The notes: a model not told the origin generated them from the letters alone. A stretch of 64,000 nucleotides of DNA from Chelativorans alearensis (GCF_010993735.1 NZ_WQNI01000010.1:1-64000), one strand, 5' to 3'. Shown: positions 47,138-56,498, counted from the stretch's first letter. A program made the numbers and translations.

Positions 47138-48433
47138 ATGATCAAATACAAATCCAATCTGACCGCCGGGGCATCGAGACGCACCGTCCTTAAGGGCATG
47201 GGAGCGGGTGCTGCGGCGTTGGCCATGCCGAACATAACCCGCGCCCAGGCCGGCACGATCAAGATCGGCTACGTGACGCCGGCGACCGGCCCGATGGCCC
47301 TGTTCGGCGAGACCGACGGCTTCGCCGTGGAGCGGATCAAGAAGCTTGTTGCCGGCGGGCTCGAGGTCAATGGCGAGCGCTACAACGTCGATATCCTCGT
47401 CCAGGACAGCCAATCCGACTCCAACCGCTCCGCGGAGGTGTCCGGCGATCTGATCCTGGACCAGGAGATCGACATGCTGATCCCGGCATCGACCACGCCG
47501 ACGATCACCGCGGCCGCCGACCAAGCGGAACTGTACGAGATACCCTGCATCTCCTGTGCTGCGCCGTGGCAGGCGATCATCTTCCCGCGTGGCGGACAGG
47601 ACAATCCATTCAACTGGACCTACCACTTCTTCTGGGGGCTGGACGAGGCCCTCAACACTTTCGTCGGACTTTGGAACACGATCGAGACCAACAAGAAGGT
47701 CGGGATGCTGTTCCCCCAGAACATCGATGGCGAGACGTGGGGCAACGAGGAGTACGGCCTGCCGTCGCCGACGCGGGAAGCGGGCTACGAGGTGGTCAAG
47801 CCCGGCTATTTCCAACCGCGAACCAACGATTTCACGGCCCAGATCGCGACCTTCAAGCAGGACGGCTGCGATATCGTCGGCGGCATCGCCTTCGTCGACG
47901 ACTTCAAGACCTTCGTGAATCAGTGCAATCAGCAGGGCTATCATCCCAGAGCGATGACCATGGCCGCCGCATTGCTCTTCCCGTCCGGCGTCGAGGCACT
48001 GGGCGATCTCGGCAACGGGATGTCCTCGGAGGTCTGGTGGACGCCGGCCTTCCCGTTCAAGTCGTCGCTCACCGGCCAGGTCAGCCGCGACATCGCCGAC
48101 GAGTGGGAGGCCGAGACCAACCGGCAGTGGACCCAGCCGCTCGGCTACAGCCATGCTGTCTGGGAGGTTGCGCTCGACGCGTTCAAGCGGTCGGGTAATC
48201 CGAAGGACAAGGCAGCCGTGCGCGATGCCATCAAGGCGACGAACCTCGACACCCTCATCGGCCCGGTCAATTTCTCCACCGGACCGCACCCGAACGTCTC
48301 CACCACGCCGATCTTCGGCGGCCAGTGGGTGCCGGGCGAGAAGTGGATGTACGACCTGAAGATCGTCGACAACTCGGTCAACCAGCTGTTCAAGCCCGAG
48401 CAGCAGATGAAGATCCTGCCATGGGCGCAATGA
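47138..48433 (+). CDS. branched-chain-type ABC substrate-binding protein, Tat signal
   Basis: A 431-residue periplasmic binding protein of the HAAT (LivJ-like) family. The N-terminus has SRRTVLKGMGAGAAALAMP, a twin-arginine export signal, so it is folded before export. Binding-fold blocks are IKIGYVTPATGPMALFGETD, DLILDQEIDMLIPASTTPTI and CDIVGGIAFVDDFKTFVNQC. HAAT relatives in catabolic operons often bind aromatic acids or other organics rather than amino acids. GGGAGGAAACC precedes the ATG. Confidence 0.92.
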   Translation: MIKYKSNLTAGASRRTVLKGMGAGAAALAMPNITRAQAGTIKIGYVTPATGPMALFGETDGFAVERIKKLVAGGLEVNGERYNVDILVQDSQSDSNRSAEVSGDLILDQEIDMLIPASTTPTITAAADQAELYEIPCISCAAPWQAIIFPRGGQDNPFNWTYHFFWGLDEALNTFVGLWNTIETNKKVGMLFPQNIDGETWGNEEYGLPSPTREAGYEVVKPGYFQPRTNDFTAQIATFKQDGCDIVGGIAFVDDFKTFVNQCNQQGYHPRAMTMAAALLFPSGVEALGDLGNGMSSEVWWTPAFPFKSSLTGQVSRDIADEWEAETNRQWTQPLGYSHAVWEVALDAFKRSGNPKDKAAVRDAIKATNLDTLIGPVNFSTGPHPNVSTTPIFGGQWVPGEKWMYDLKIVDNSVNQLFKPEQQMKILPWAQ

Positions 48434-48440
48434 GCCGCTG

Positions 48441-49211
48441 ATGCCGACGGTGGACATGAAGGCATCGGCGATCGAAACGGCGGCCGGCAAGGCGGCACTG
48501 CTGGAAGGCATCGGGCTCGGCAAGTCGTTCGGCGCCAACCGCGTCCTTCACGACGTCAGTTTCGAAGTCCGTCCCGGCGACGTCCTGGGAATTCTCGGAC
48601 CGAACGGGGCGGGCAAGACGACGCTGTTCAACCTGATTTCGGGCGATCTTCGCCCGAACGCGGGCACGATCCGCTTCGACGGCGTCGAACTGGGCAGGGA
48701 ACCGCCCTTCCGCCGGGCCCAACGCGGCATCGGCCGCACCTACCAGATTCCGTTGCCCTATGGCGGGATGACGACCTTCGAGAACCTGCTCGTGTCGGCC
48801 AGCTTCGCCGGCCGCCAGAGCGAGCGCGCGGCCTACGACCATTGCGCCGCGGTGCTTAAGCAGTGCGAGCTTGCCGGCAAGGCCAACAAGATGGCCGGCA
48901 CGCTGACATTGCTCGACCGCAAGCGGCTGGAACTGGCGCGCGCGCTCGCGTCGCGGCCGAAGCTGCTGCTGCTCGACGAAATCGCCGGCGGACTGACCGA
49001 CGAGGAGGGCAAGGACCTCGTCGAGCTGGTGCGCAGGATCAGGGACCAGGGCGTGACGATCGTGTGGATCGAGCACGTCCTGCATGCGCTGATGGCCGCG
49101 GCCGACCGCGTCATGGTTCTGGACTTCGGCGAGAAGATCATCGAGGGACCGCCGAAGCAGGTGATCGAGGATCCGCAGGTCAAGCGCGTCTATATGGGGA
49201 TCGAGGCATGA
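48441..49211 (+). CDS. HAAT importer ATPase (LivG-like)
   Basis: A 256-residue ATPase: Walker A GPNGAGKT, IGRTYQIPLPYGGMTTFENL (typical LivG), Walker B LLLLDEIAGGLTDEE. The signature motif is divergent (GTLTLLDRKRLELARALA) where LSGGQ/LSYG is usual, a known LivG trait. It starts eight bases after the binding-protein gene and overlaps the next start. Confidence 0.92.
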   Translation: MPTVDMKASAIETAAGKAALLEGIGLGKSFGANRVLHDVSFEVRPGDVLGILGPNGAGKTTLFNLISGDLRPNAGTIRFDGVELGREPPFRRAQRGIGRTYQIPLPYGGMTTFENLLVSASFAGRQSERAAYDHCAAVLKQCELAGKANKMAGTLTLLDRKRLELARALASRPKLLLLDEIAGGLTDEEGKDLVELVRRIRDQGVTIVWIEHVLHALMAAADRVMVLDFGEKIIEGPPKQVIEDPQVKRVYMGIEA

Positions 49212-49933
49212 GCGCTCCGCTGCTTTCCACCCACGGGCTGCAGGCCTTCTACGGGGATTTCCAGGCGCTCTTCGGGATCGATTTCGAGGTGGCGGCCGGT
49301 GAGGTGGTCGCGCTCATCGGCGCGAACGGCGCCGGCAAATCGACGCTTCTGAACGCGATCATGGGCGCGATCCGCGTCGCGCCGGACATGGTGAGGCTCG
49401 ACGGCGCGCCGACGGGTGGCGCCGCACCCCATGTCATGGTGGCCAAGGGCGTGGGCATCGTGCCCGAAGGCCGGCGGTTGTTCACCGGCATGTCCGTCGA
49501 GGACAATCTGCGCGTGGCCATCGATCATTCAGCAGGGGGCAATGACGCCTGGACGCTGGAGCGGGTCTACGCGCTGTTCCCGATTCTGAAGGACAAGCGC
49601 CGCGATCTCGTGCAGAGCCTGTCGGGCGGGCAACAGCAGATGGTGGCCGTCGCGCGCGCCCTCCTGAACCAGCCGCGCGTGCTTCTGTGCGACGAGATAT
49701 CGCTCGGGCTGGCGCCGAAGGTCATCAACGAGATCTATGCGGCTATCCCGTCGATCTCGGACGCCGGCACAGCCATCGTCCTCGTCGAGCAGGACGTCGG
49801 GCTCGCCAAGAAGGCGTCCGACCGGTTGTACTGCATGCTGGAGGGAAAGGTGACACTGACGGGCAAGTCGGCCGACGTCTCGAGAGAAGATATTTCCGCC
49901 GCCTATTTCGGAGCCGGCCATGCAGTGGCTTGA
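49208..49933 (+). CDS. HAAT importer ATPase (LivF-like)
   Basis: A 241-residue ATPase with LSTHGLQAFYGDFQALFGID, Walker A GANGAGKS, signature LSGGQQQMVAVARAL and Walker B VLLCDEISLGLAP. It is the second ATPase of the importer; ATGA overlap with LivG-like and a 14-base overlap with the next permease. Confidence 0.92.
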   Translation: MSAPLLSTHGLQAFYGDFQALFGIDFEVAAGEVVALIGANGAGKSTLLNAIMGAIRVAPDMVRLDGAPTGGAAPHVMVAKGVGIVPEGRRLFTGMSVEDNLRVAIDHSAGGNDAWTLERVYALFPILKDKRRDLVQSLSGGQQQMVAVARALLNQPRVLLCDEISLGLAPKVINEIYAAIPSISDAGTAIVLVEQDVGLAKKASDRLYCMLEGKVTLTGKSADVSREDISAAYFGAGHAVA

Positions 49934-50777
49934 TGCGCTGATACAGGGGGTCCTGCTGGGCGGGCTCTACGCGCAATACGCGCTCGGCATGGCGCTCATG
50001 TTCGGAGTCATGCGGATCGTGAACATTTCGCATGGCGACCTGATGATCCTGCTCGCGCTGGTCGGGGTGTCGCTGGCGGTTTCCTTCAGCCTCGGGCCGT
50101 TCGTCCTGCTGGTGCTTCTGGTGCCGATCGCGGCGGCCATCGGCTACGTGCTGCAGCACGCGGTGCTCAACCGGGTGGTCAGCCAGGATCCGCTGCCGTC
50201 GATTATTGCCACCTTCGGGCTCTCCATCGCGATGCAGAATGCCATGCTTCAGATCTGGTCCGCCGACACGCGTTCCATCCCCGGCGGCGGCATCGAGCAG
50301 GCGTCGTGGCAGGTGGGGCCGATCTTCATCGGCGTGCTTCCGGTGATCGTTCTCGTCGTGGCAACGGCGCTGACCGGTGGGCTCGACGCGGTGCTGCGTT
50401 TCTCGAAGTTCGGCCGTGCGCTGCGCGCCTCGGCGGCGGACGTGGAGGCGGCGGCTCTGACCGGCATAAACCCGAAGGCGGTCTACGCCTGGGCGACGGC
50501 GCTGGCCGTCGGCATCCTCGGCTTCGCGGCGGTCTTCCAGGGGTTGCGCTCCACGGTCGCCCCGTCCGACGGCCCGGCGCAGCTCATCTACGCTTTCGAG
50601 GCTGTCATTATCGGCGGCATGGGATCGGTCTGGGGTGCGTTCATGGGCTCGATGGTGCTCGGCATCAGCCAGGCGATCGGGTTCCGCATCAGTCCTGGCT
50701 TCGGCATTCTCGCCGGGCATCTCGTTTTCCTGGCCGTCTTGGCCGTGCGCCCGCAGGGCATTTTCGGGAGGTCGTGA
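49920..50777 (+). CDS. HAAT importer permease (LivH-like)
   Basis: A 285-residue permease with about eight hydrophobic segments. Family motifs are GGLYAQYALGMALMFGVMRI, VNISHGDLMIL and FEAVIIGGMGSVWGAFMGSM. Forms the membrane channel with the LivM-like partner immediately downstream. Confidence 0.92.
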   Translation: MQWLDALIQGVLLGGLYAQYALGMALMFGVMRIVNISHGDLMILLALVGVSLAVSFSLGPFVLLVLLVPIAAAIGYVLQHAVLNRVVSQDPLPSIIATFGLSIAMQNAMLQIWSADTRSIPGGGIEQASWQVGPIFIGVLPVIVLVVATALTGGLDAVLRFSKFGRALRASAADVEAAALTGINPKAVYAWATALAVGILGFAAVFQGLRSTVAPSDGPAQLIYAFEAVIIGGMGSVWGAFMGSMVLGISQAIGFRISPGFGILAGHLVFLAVLAVRPQGIFGRS

Positions 50778-50778
50778 G

Positions 50779-51807
50779 ATGACAGCGTCGATCAGCGCCT
50801 CCGGCGACCTTCCCGCCGTCACGGTCCGCAGGCAGACCTTGTCCGGCACGGTGGCCATAATCATCGGGATCGCGCTCCTTGTCGGGCTGGTCGCGATGCC
50901 CTGGTGGGCCGGGCAGGGCACCATCCGCTCGGTCGTGGAGCTATGCTGCTACATCGCCATCGCCCAGATGTGGAACCTGCTTGCCGGCTATGGCGGCCTC
51001 GTCTCGGTCGGCCAGCAGGCCTTCAGCGGCGTCGCCGCCTACATGATGTTCGCGCTGGCCCAGAATCTCGGCCTCAATCCCTTCCTCGCCGTGCCTCTTT
51101 GTCTGATCGCCCCGGCGATCCTGGCGGTGCCCACCTATGCCCTGCTTCACCGGCTCGACGGCCCCTATTTCGCCATCGGGACCTGGGTGGTGGCCGAGGT
51201 CGTGCGTCTCCTGACGACCAATTTCAGCTACGTGAACGCCGGCGCCGGCATGAGCCTGCGGGTGATGACGCAGTACAGCGCCCACGAACGCGCCATCGGG
51301 GTGACCCTCCTGTGCGCCCTCATGCTGCTGGTCACGGTGGGCGGCACCTACTGGCTCCTGAGATCGCGCTACGGCCTGGCGCTCACCGCCATGCGCGACA
51401 ATCCGGTTTCGGCCGCCAGCCAGGGCGTGAACGTGCCGCGCCTGCGGTTCCTGATCTTCGTGGCGGCCGCCGTCGGCACCGGACTTGCCGGGGCGATCTA
51501 CTTCATGGCGCAGCTGCGCATCACGCCCGAGGCCGCATATGGCCCGCAATGGGCGACGGTCGCCATCTTCATCGTGATGATCGGCGGCATCGGCAGCATC
51601 GAAGGCGTCCTCATCGGGGCTCTGATCTATTTCTTCGCGGATCGCTGGTTCGGAGAGTTCGGGGCCACCTATCTCGTGGTGCTGGGTGTTTTGACCCTTC
51701 TTGTCGCGCTCTTCGCCCGCGGCGGCCTCTGGGGTCTCGTCAACAAGGTGGTGGACGCGCCGTGGTTTCCGACCAGGCGCATCCTGGTTTCAGGAGGCGG
51801 CGAATGA
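50779..51807 (+). CDS. HAAT importer permease (LivM-like)
   Basis: A 342-residue permease with about nine hydrophobic segments: MWNLLAGYGGLVSVGQQAFS, YFAIGTWVVAEVVRLLTTNF, MRDNPVSAASQGVNV and IGGIGSIEGVLIGA. It begins one base after the LivH-like stop codon and overlaps the next start by four bases. Confidence 0.92.
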   Translation: MTASISASGDLPAVTVRRQTLSGTVAIIIGIALLVGLVAMPWWAGQGTIRSVVELCCYIAIAQMWNLLAGYGGLVSVGQQAFSGVAAYMMFALAQNLGLNPFLAVPLCLIAPAILAVPTYALLHRLDGPYFAIGTWVVAEVVRLLTTNFSYVNAGAGMSLRVMTQYSAHERAIGVTLLCALMLLVTVGGTYWLLRSRYGLALTAMRDNPVSAASQGVNVPRLRFLIFVAAAVGTGLAGAIYFMAQLRITPEAAYGPQWATVAIFIVMIGGIGSIEGVLIGALIYFFADRWFGEFGATYLVVLGVLTLLVALFARGGLWGLVNKVVDAPWFPTRRILVSGGGE

Positions 51808-52817
51808 AGGCTGCATTGTTCGATACCGTGGGCCGCCCGCTGCGCATAGACGGCGTGGACGACCCGCGGCCCGGCGCGGACGAGGTTCTTCTGAAGATCG
51901 CCGCCTGCGGCATCTGCGGAAGCGATCTGCACATGACGGAAGACCCGGCGACCTTCGGGATCGGGCAGGGCGCGGTCCTCGGTCACGAGTTCGCCGGCGA
52001 GATCGTGGAGCTCGGCGCCGATGTCACCGGCCTGGCGAAGGGCGACCGCGTGGCCGTCGCCCCGGTGTGGGGCTGCGGGCACTGCGCGCGCTGCCGCGCG
52101 GGCGATCCGGCCTGGTGCGCCGAGATGAAGCTGATCGGCGGCGGCTATGCCGAGTTCAGCGCCGTGGCGGCGCGTCAGTGCCGCAAGCTGCCCGAGGGCG
52201 TGCCGTTGCTGGAAGGCGCGCTCGCCGAGCCGACGGCGATCGGCCTTCACAGCGTCATGCGCTCCGGGCTGAAGCCGGGTGATACGGTGCTCATCCTCGG
52301 CGCCGGCCCCATCGGGCTGTTGGTCGCCTTCTGGGCGCGCCGTATGGGCGCGCGCCACGTCGTGGTCGCCGATCTGAACGACTATCAGAAGGAGCGCGCC
52401 GAAGCCCTGGGCGCAACGGGCTTCGCGATCTCGGGGCCGGGCCTTGCGGATGCGTTCCAGGACATGGCGGGCGGTCCGCCGGACATCGTTTTCGAATGCG
52501 TCGGCAAGAAGGGCCTGATCGACTTCTCGTGCCGGTTGGCGCGTGTGCACGGCACGGTCGTGGGCGTCGGCCTTTGCGTGGGCGGCGACGAATGGGATCC
52601 CTTCGCGGTGCTGTCCAAGGAACTGACCATCGTCATGGCTGCCTTTTTCGACATGCACGAATTCGCGCTGGCGCTCGATGCGCTGGCCTCGCAAGGCCCG
52701 TTTCGCCCGCAGAACCTGATCACCGACCGGATCGGCCTTTCCGACGTTCCCGAGGCGTTCGAGGCGCTGCGCCGGCGCACCACGCAGTGCAAGGTCCTCA
52801 TCGAGGCCGCCGCCTGA
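51804..52817 (+). CDS. zinc-dependent medium-chain dehydrogenase
   Basis: A 337-residue enzyme of the butanediol/sorbitol dehydrogenase type: catalytic GICGSD and GHEFAG, structural zinc cysteines CGHCARCRAGDPAWC, NAD site LGAGPIGLLVA. It is the last gene of the rightward operon, coupled by ATGA, and ends just before the bidirectional terminator. It probably oxidises a hydroxyl of the imported substrate, perhaps making an alpha-hydroxyketone for the cupin enzymes. Confidence 0.9.
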   Translation: MKAALFDTVGRPLRIDGVDDPRPGADEVLLKIAACGICGSDLHMTEDPATFGIGQGAVLGHEFAGEIVELGADVTGLAKGDRVAVAPVWGCGHCARCRAGDPAWCAEMKLIGGGYAEFSAVAARQCRKLPEGVPLLEGALAEPTAIGLHSVMRSGLKPGDTVLILGAGPIGLLVAFWARRMGARHVVVADLNDYQKERAEALGATGFAISGPGLADAFQDMAGGPPDIVFECVGKKGLIDFSCRLARVHGTVVGVGLCVGGDEWDPFAVLSKELTIVMAAFFDMHEFALALDALASQGPFRPQNLITDRIGLSDVPEAFEALRRRTTQCKVLIEAAA

Positions 52818-52843
52818 GGCGGCTTTGCGCTTGCCTTCCCGAC

Positions 52844-52875
52844 AAAAAAGCCCGGATCAACGATCCGGGCTTTTT
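52844..52875. terminator. bidirectional terminator between convergent operons
   Basis: A-tract, GCCCGGATC, loop AAC, GATCCGGGC, T-tract. The hairpin has A6 on one side and T5 on the other, so it can end both the rightward importer operon and the leftward cupin operon. Confidence 0.9.
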
Positions 52876-52897
52876 CTTCGCGAATGTGGGCAGGCGG

Positions 52898-53407
52898 TCA
52901 GATGAACATCTCCCTGTTGATCGGCAGCCCCTTCTCCTCGCAGTACTTCGTATAGTGGTCGATGAACCAGAAGACGTCGGCGGTGAAATCGAACTTGCCG
53001 TTGTCGTCGTAGAACTCGATCGGCCCGTTGATCCAGAACAGCGCCTTCATGCCCTCGTCCGAATAGAGCGTGTGGGCTGCGCCGGGGAGCTCGTAGACGA
53101 AGTCGCCGGGCCGCGCGACCCAGTCATATTCGTAATAGGCCCAGGACCCCTCGAGCGTGATCGCGGAGACGACGCCGCGGTGCTTGTGCGTGCCGATCCT
53201 GCCGCCCCCCTTCACCCACAGGATGTTGGCGACCGAGTTGGTGCGCACGTCGAAGCAGAAGTGCTTGATCGACGCGGCATCGCCGAAGGGAACCCAAGGA
53301 TTGGTGCCGTCGTCGCCCGGTATGTGAGCTCCCTCGCGGGCGAACTTCCGGATTGTGTCCTCGTAGGCTTCCTCCGGCAGCCTGGTGATGTTGTCCACCC
53401 TGTTCAT
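52898..53407 (-). CDS. cupin dioxygenase-like protein (dihydroxyacetophenone dioxygenase family)
   Basis: A 169-residue cupin related to 2,4'-dihydroxyacetophenone dioxygenase. That enzyme cleaves the C-C bond of an aromatic alpha-hydroxyketone with O2, giving a benzoate and formate. Metal-binding positions are GTHKHRG and the later ELPGAAHTLY; WINGPIEFYDDNG is a family block. It is the last gene of the leftward operon. It is a paralogue of the first gene (55312-55845). Substrate inferred only by family. Confidence 0.75.
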   Translation of the reverse strand: MNRVDNITRLPEEAYEDTIRKFAREGAHIPGDDGTNPWVPFGDAASIKHFCFDVRTNSVANILWVKGGGRIGTHKHRGVVSAITLEGSWAYYEYDWVARPGDFVYELPGAAHTLYSDEGMKALFWINGPIEFYDDNGKFDFTADVFWFIDHYTKYCEEKGLPINREMFI

Positions 53408-53470
53408 GGCTCGCTCCCTTTGTTCGCGGCGTACCGCCGTGTTGGCAGACGCCGCAGGGCGCCTGCATCG

Positions 53471-54442
53471 CTAGTGCTGCGTTCCGTCACTCGCGTCCCT
53501 GACCTCGCTCGGCGCGCTGCCGAAGTGCTTGCGGAAGCTTTTCGAGAAATGCGACGGACCGGAGAACCCGCAGCTGTAGGCAAGTTCGGCCATGTGCACG
53601 CCGCCCGGTCCGGAGCGCTCGATCAGGCGGCGCGCCTGCTCGAGCCGTTCGGCAAGGATGAGCTTTTTGACCGTCAGCCTGTGCAGCGCCAGGATGCGAT
53701 TGAGCTGGCGCGAGCTCATGCCGATCTCCTCGGCGACCTGCTCCGTGTTCAGATGCGGGTCTTCGAGCCGGGCGCGGATATAGCTGCGCACGCGCTGGAT
53801 GATGCCCAGGTGGTAGGCGGTCATCCTGCCGTCGCCCAACACCAGGTCGCGCGAGACCTCAAGCGCCGACCAGATGTCGTGTACCAACGCGGGCTCCGGC
53901 GCAAGGTACTTGCGTGCCCGCACGTCGGAATAGGTCTTGCGGACCGCGCGCGCGACCGCCACGCCGGGGCCGCTGTTGCCGTCGATGCGTACGGCATCGC
54001 GCAGGTCCCAGCCCGGGAAACGCGCCCGGAACTCACGGCCCGGCACGTCGAAAACGACCTGACGCGCCCGGTCGGCGAAGCCGTGTATGTATGGGGTGTT
54101 CGTGTCGTAGAGCACGAGATCCCCCGCCGTCAGCACGTCACACCGCTCCCGCCGGTTCACGAAGATCGTCCCTCCCATCACAAGTGTCAGGAAGACGGAG
54201 TCCTTATCGTATTTTCGCATCGTCTCCGCCGAGCGGCAGATGACGTGCGGCTGCCCCGCGATGTCGAACACCGAGAAGCTGCCGAAATTGTAGTGGTCGA
54301 ACTTGGCCTGGAAGCCGTCCTCCTCGGCGGTGGAGCATTTCAGCCCGACGACATCTATCGAGCAGCGCTCCTCCCAGTAGTCGAGCCGTTCGCCTTTCAA
54401 CACGCTGCGCGTGTCGAAGGATTTTCTCAGTACGCAATCCAT
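53471..54442 (-). CDS. AraC-family transcriptional regulator
   Basis: A 323-residue regulator. An N-terminal AraC-binding-like sensing domain spans about residues 1-200. The C-terminal 100 residues carry the two helix-turn-helices (LNTEQVAEEIGMSSRQLNRI; MAELAYSCGFSGPSHFSKSF). ATG 54442 is preferred, with GGGAGGA upstream; an open extension to 54565 looks non-coding. It lies inside the cupin operon and is the likely activator of the motif found before both convergent operons. Confidence 0.9.
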   Translation of the reverse strand: MDCVLRKSFDTRSVLKGERLDYWEERCSIDVVGLKCSTAEEDGFQAKFDHYNFGSFSVFDIAGQPHVICRSAETMRKYDKDSVFLTLVMGGTIFVNRRERCDVLTAGDLVLYDTNTPYIHGFADRARQVVFDVPGREFRARFPGWDLRDAVRIDGNSGPGVAVARAVRKTYSDVRARKYLAPEPALVHDIWSALEVSRDLVLGDGRMTAYHLGIIQRVRSYIRARLEDPHLNTEQVAEEIGMSSRQLNRILALHRLTVKKLILAERLEQARRLIERSGPGGVHMAELAYSCGFSGPSHFSKSFRKHFGSAPSEVRDASDGTQH

Positions 54443-54565
54443 CTGGCCACGATCCTCCCTATCGTTGCAGACTGGAGGCGATGGTACTACAGCATGCGCC
54501 CGCTGCCCAAGGCGCAAGGGGGGCGGGCGGCATTGCCGAGGGCTTGCCGTGGGTGGTCCCGACAC

Positions 54566-55291
54566 TCATAGGGTCAGATAGCCGCCATCGACGGGCAGGA
54601 TCGCGCCTGTCACGTAGCCAGCGAGCGGTGATGCAAGGAAGGCGATCGCGTCGGCCACTTCGGTCGGCTGTCCCCAGCGCCCCATAGGAAGGCGCGCCAT
54701 GATCGGGGCCGATGCCACGGGGTCGTCGAGAAGGCCCTCGCCGAGGGGCGTGTCGATCCAGCCCGGCGCGACGGCGTTCACCCTTATTCCCGCGCCGGCA
54801 TATTCGATCGCGAGCGACTTGGTGAGTTGCACAAGCGCGCCCTTGCTGGCGGCATAGCCCGGCCGGTCCGCCGCGCCGAAGGTCGAATACATGGACGCGA
54901 TATTGACTATGGAGCCGCCGGCTGCTGCCAGGAGCGGGCGGGCCGCCTGGCTCGTGCGGAAGGCGGCGGCAAGATTGACGTCCATGACGTCGTCGAAGTG
55001 CGGCTCCTCCCATTCGTCCCGGTCGCGGCTGAGGCCCGCACAATTGACCAGTACGTCGAGGCGCGGCAGTCCGTCGAAGAACCGTTTCACGGCATCGCGG
55101 TCGCGGAGATCGCACTCGACGCGTTCGATGCGGTCGTGGCGGGGCGCGTTCGCTCCGCCCGCGTTCAGCCCGAGCGCGAAGGCCCGCGCGCCCAACCCGG
55201 CGAAGCGCAGTGCCGTCGCCGCGCCGATGCCGGAGGTGCCGCCGGTCACGGCGACGACCCGGTTCGAGAATATTTGGTCGGCGAAACCCAT
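54566..55291 (-). CDS. short-chain dehydrogenase/reductase
   Basis: A 241-residue classical SDR: cofactor [10 protein letters not shown] (residues 16-25), VNCAGLS, catalytic serine in [13 protein letters not shown] (YxxxK) and C-terminal [11 protein letters not shown]. It may interconvert an alcohol and a ketone in the pathway that feeds the cupins. Twenty bases separate it from the upstream cupin gene, so they are co-transcribed. Confidence 0.9.
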   Translation of the reverse strand: MGFADQIFSNRVVAVTGGTSGIGAATALRFAGLGARAFALGLNAGGANAPRHDRIERVECDLRDRDAVKRFFDGLPRLDVLVNCAGLSRDRDEWEEPHFDDVMDVNLAAAFRTSQAARPLLAAAGGSIVNIASMYSTFGAADRPGYAASKGALVQLTKSLAIEYAGAGIRVNAVAPGWIDTPLGEGLLDDPVASAPIMARLPMGRWGQPTEVADAIAFLASPLAGYVTGAILPVDGGYLTL

Positions 55292-55311
55292 TGCGTGCCA
55301 AACCGTCGATG

Positions 55312-55845
55312 TCAGCGAAACAGGGACTCGACGTATTTCGCGCCGATACCGACTTTCTCATAGTGCGTCTTGCACAGGTCGATATACATGTGCACGTCGA
55401 AGAAGCCGTCGGGATCGCCATTCTCGTCCAGCCAGATCAGTGGGCCGGTGACCTTGAAATGCACCTTCATCGGCTCTTCGTGCTCATAGGCCACCAGCGT
55501 ATGGCCCTCGCCGGGCGTTTCGTAGATGAAATCGCCGGCCGTCGCGATCCAGTCATGCTCGAGGTAACCCCACTTGCCGGAGATCGTGTAGGCGAAGACC
55601 TCGTGCGGGTGGTAGTGCCGGCTCACCAGGCCGGGACCCTTGGCATAGAGAACGTCGCACCACATGTTGCGCGACGGCGATATCCAGACCGGCTTCGACG
55701 AGACCGTCTCGGTGAACGGCACGTAGTATCGCTCGTCGTCCCCGGCGATGTTCTTCATGTACACTTCCGGCTGGGCGTCGGGCTGAAAGACCTTCTCGAT
55801 CGGCTTGATGTCTCGCCAGAACTCGGAACCTGTCTGTTTGGTCAT
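55312..55845 (-). CDS. cupin dioxygenase-like protein (dihydroxyacetophenone dioxygenase family)
   Basis: A 177-residue cupin, first gene of the leftward operon. Metal-ligand pattern [11 protein letters not shown] (His-x-His-x-His...Glu) and a later His in [32 protein letters not shown] matches the family end. It shares the layout of the cupin at 52898-53407 but is clearly divergent in sequence. The two may form a heteromer or act on successive substrates. GGAGGGATCC precedes the ATG. Confidence 0.77.
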   Translation of the reverse strand: MTKQTGSEFWRDIKPIEKVFQPDAQPEVYMKNIAGDDERYYVPFTETVSSKPVWISPSRNMWCDVLYAKGPGLVSRHYHPHEVFAYTISGKWGYLEHDWIATAGDFIYETPGEGHTLVAYEHEEPMKVHFKVTGPLIWLDENGDPDGFFDVHMYIDLCKTHYEKVGIGAKYVESLFR

Positions 55846-55920
55846 GGATCCCTCCTCCGTCGAACGGACGCCGCTGGTGGGTTTCCGTCACCGCAGGAGC
55901 GTAGCGTCCGGTGGAGGACG

Positions 55921-55965
55921 TGTCTTTGCCGGTTCCGGACATAACGGCTGTCATTTTCGGACATG
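55921..55965 (-). promoter_or_regulatory. bipartite motif, copy 2 (candidate AraC-regulator site)
   Basis: On the minus strand it reads CATGTCCGAAAATGACA, six or so bases, then ATGTCCGGAACCGGCAAAGA. This matches the motif at 45963-46002 in both blocks and spacing. It ends 76 bases before the first cupin gene, a normal position for an AraC activator site. Confidence 0.6.
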
Positions 55966-56174
55966 GTCGACGGTGCTTCGATCCATGCCACGCCCGGCTT
56001 CCCAAAGGCTCCCAAAGGGCTGCGTACTCCGGAACGAGCTGTCGGGAGCCAGCTTTGATTATCTTGGCCGGTCATGCCGCCGCTTGGAAAAGGCCCTGCT
56101 GACATCGACGGCTGCGCGCCCCCTTCGTGCAGCCACAACTGAGACAGAGACCATTCTGGCGGGCCTAGCCCACC

Positions 56175-56234
56175 GTCCTCGCCCGCACCGGCCTGTCCCG
56201 CTCCACCATCTACCGCAAGATCACCGAGGGCCGG
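56175..56234 (+). pseudogene. AlpA-type excisionase/regulator remnant
   Basis: Twenty codons read VLARTGLSRSTIYRKITEGR, the helix-turn-helix core of AlpA-family phage/ICE regulators. Flanking frames are broken on both sides. Confidence 0.6.
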
Positions 56235-56275
56235 CGAACGACAACCACCCGCCGGATGGGCGGAATGCCGGGAGC

Positions 56276-56449
56276 GATGCCGATGCTTTCGAGCGGCTAG
56301 ATGCGGTGGTGCTGTCCTTTGCCCGGCTGATCGGCAGGCACATGGCGCGCGAAGATTACGAGAAGGCTATGCGCGCCGCCAACGATAATAGCGATCCAGC
56401 AGGAAAGACTGACGCGCGGGAAGATTATCACGGTGCTGATGATGATTGA
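56276..56449 (+). pseudogene. fragment of a small recombination-region protein
   Basis: About 57 codons contain AFERLDAVVLSFARLIGRHM, then AREDYEKAMRAANDN and an acidic tail. It resembles small proteins found beside resolvases in rhizobia. No start codon is seen in this frame nearby, so the beginning is lost or shifted relative to the adjacent alpA remnant. Confidence 0.4.
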
Positions 56450-56498
56450 GGTAGGCCGGAAGCGGCCTTTGCATTTGAACTCAGGCTGCCCATATGCT

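Noticed and set aside
52496-54571. 691-codon rightward open frame over the cupin and AraC genes
   Set aside because: Runs antisense to two clearly identified genes and contains no recognisable domain.
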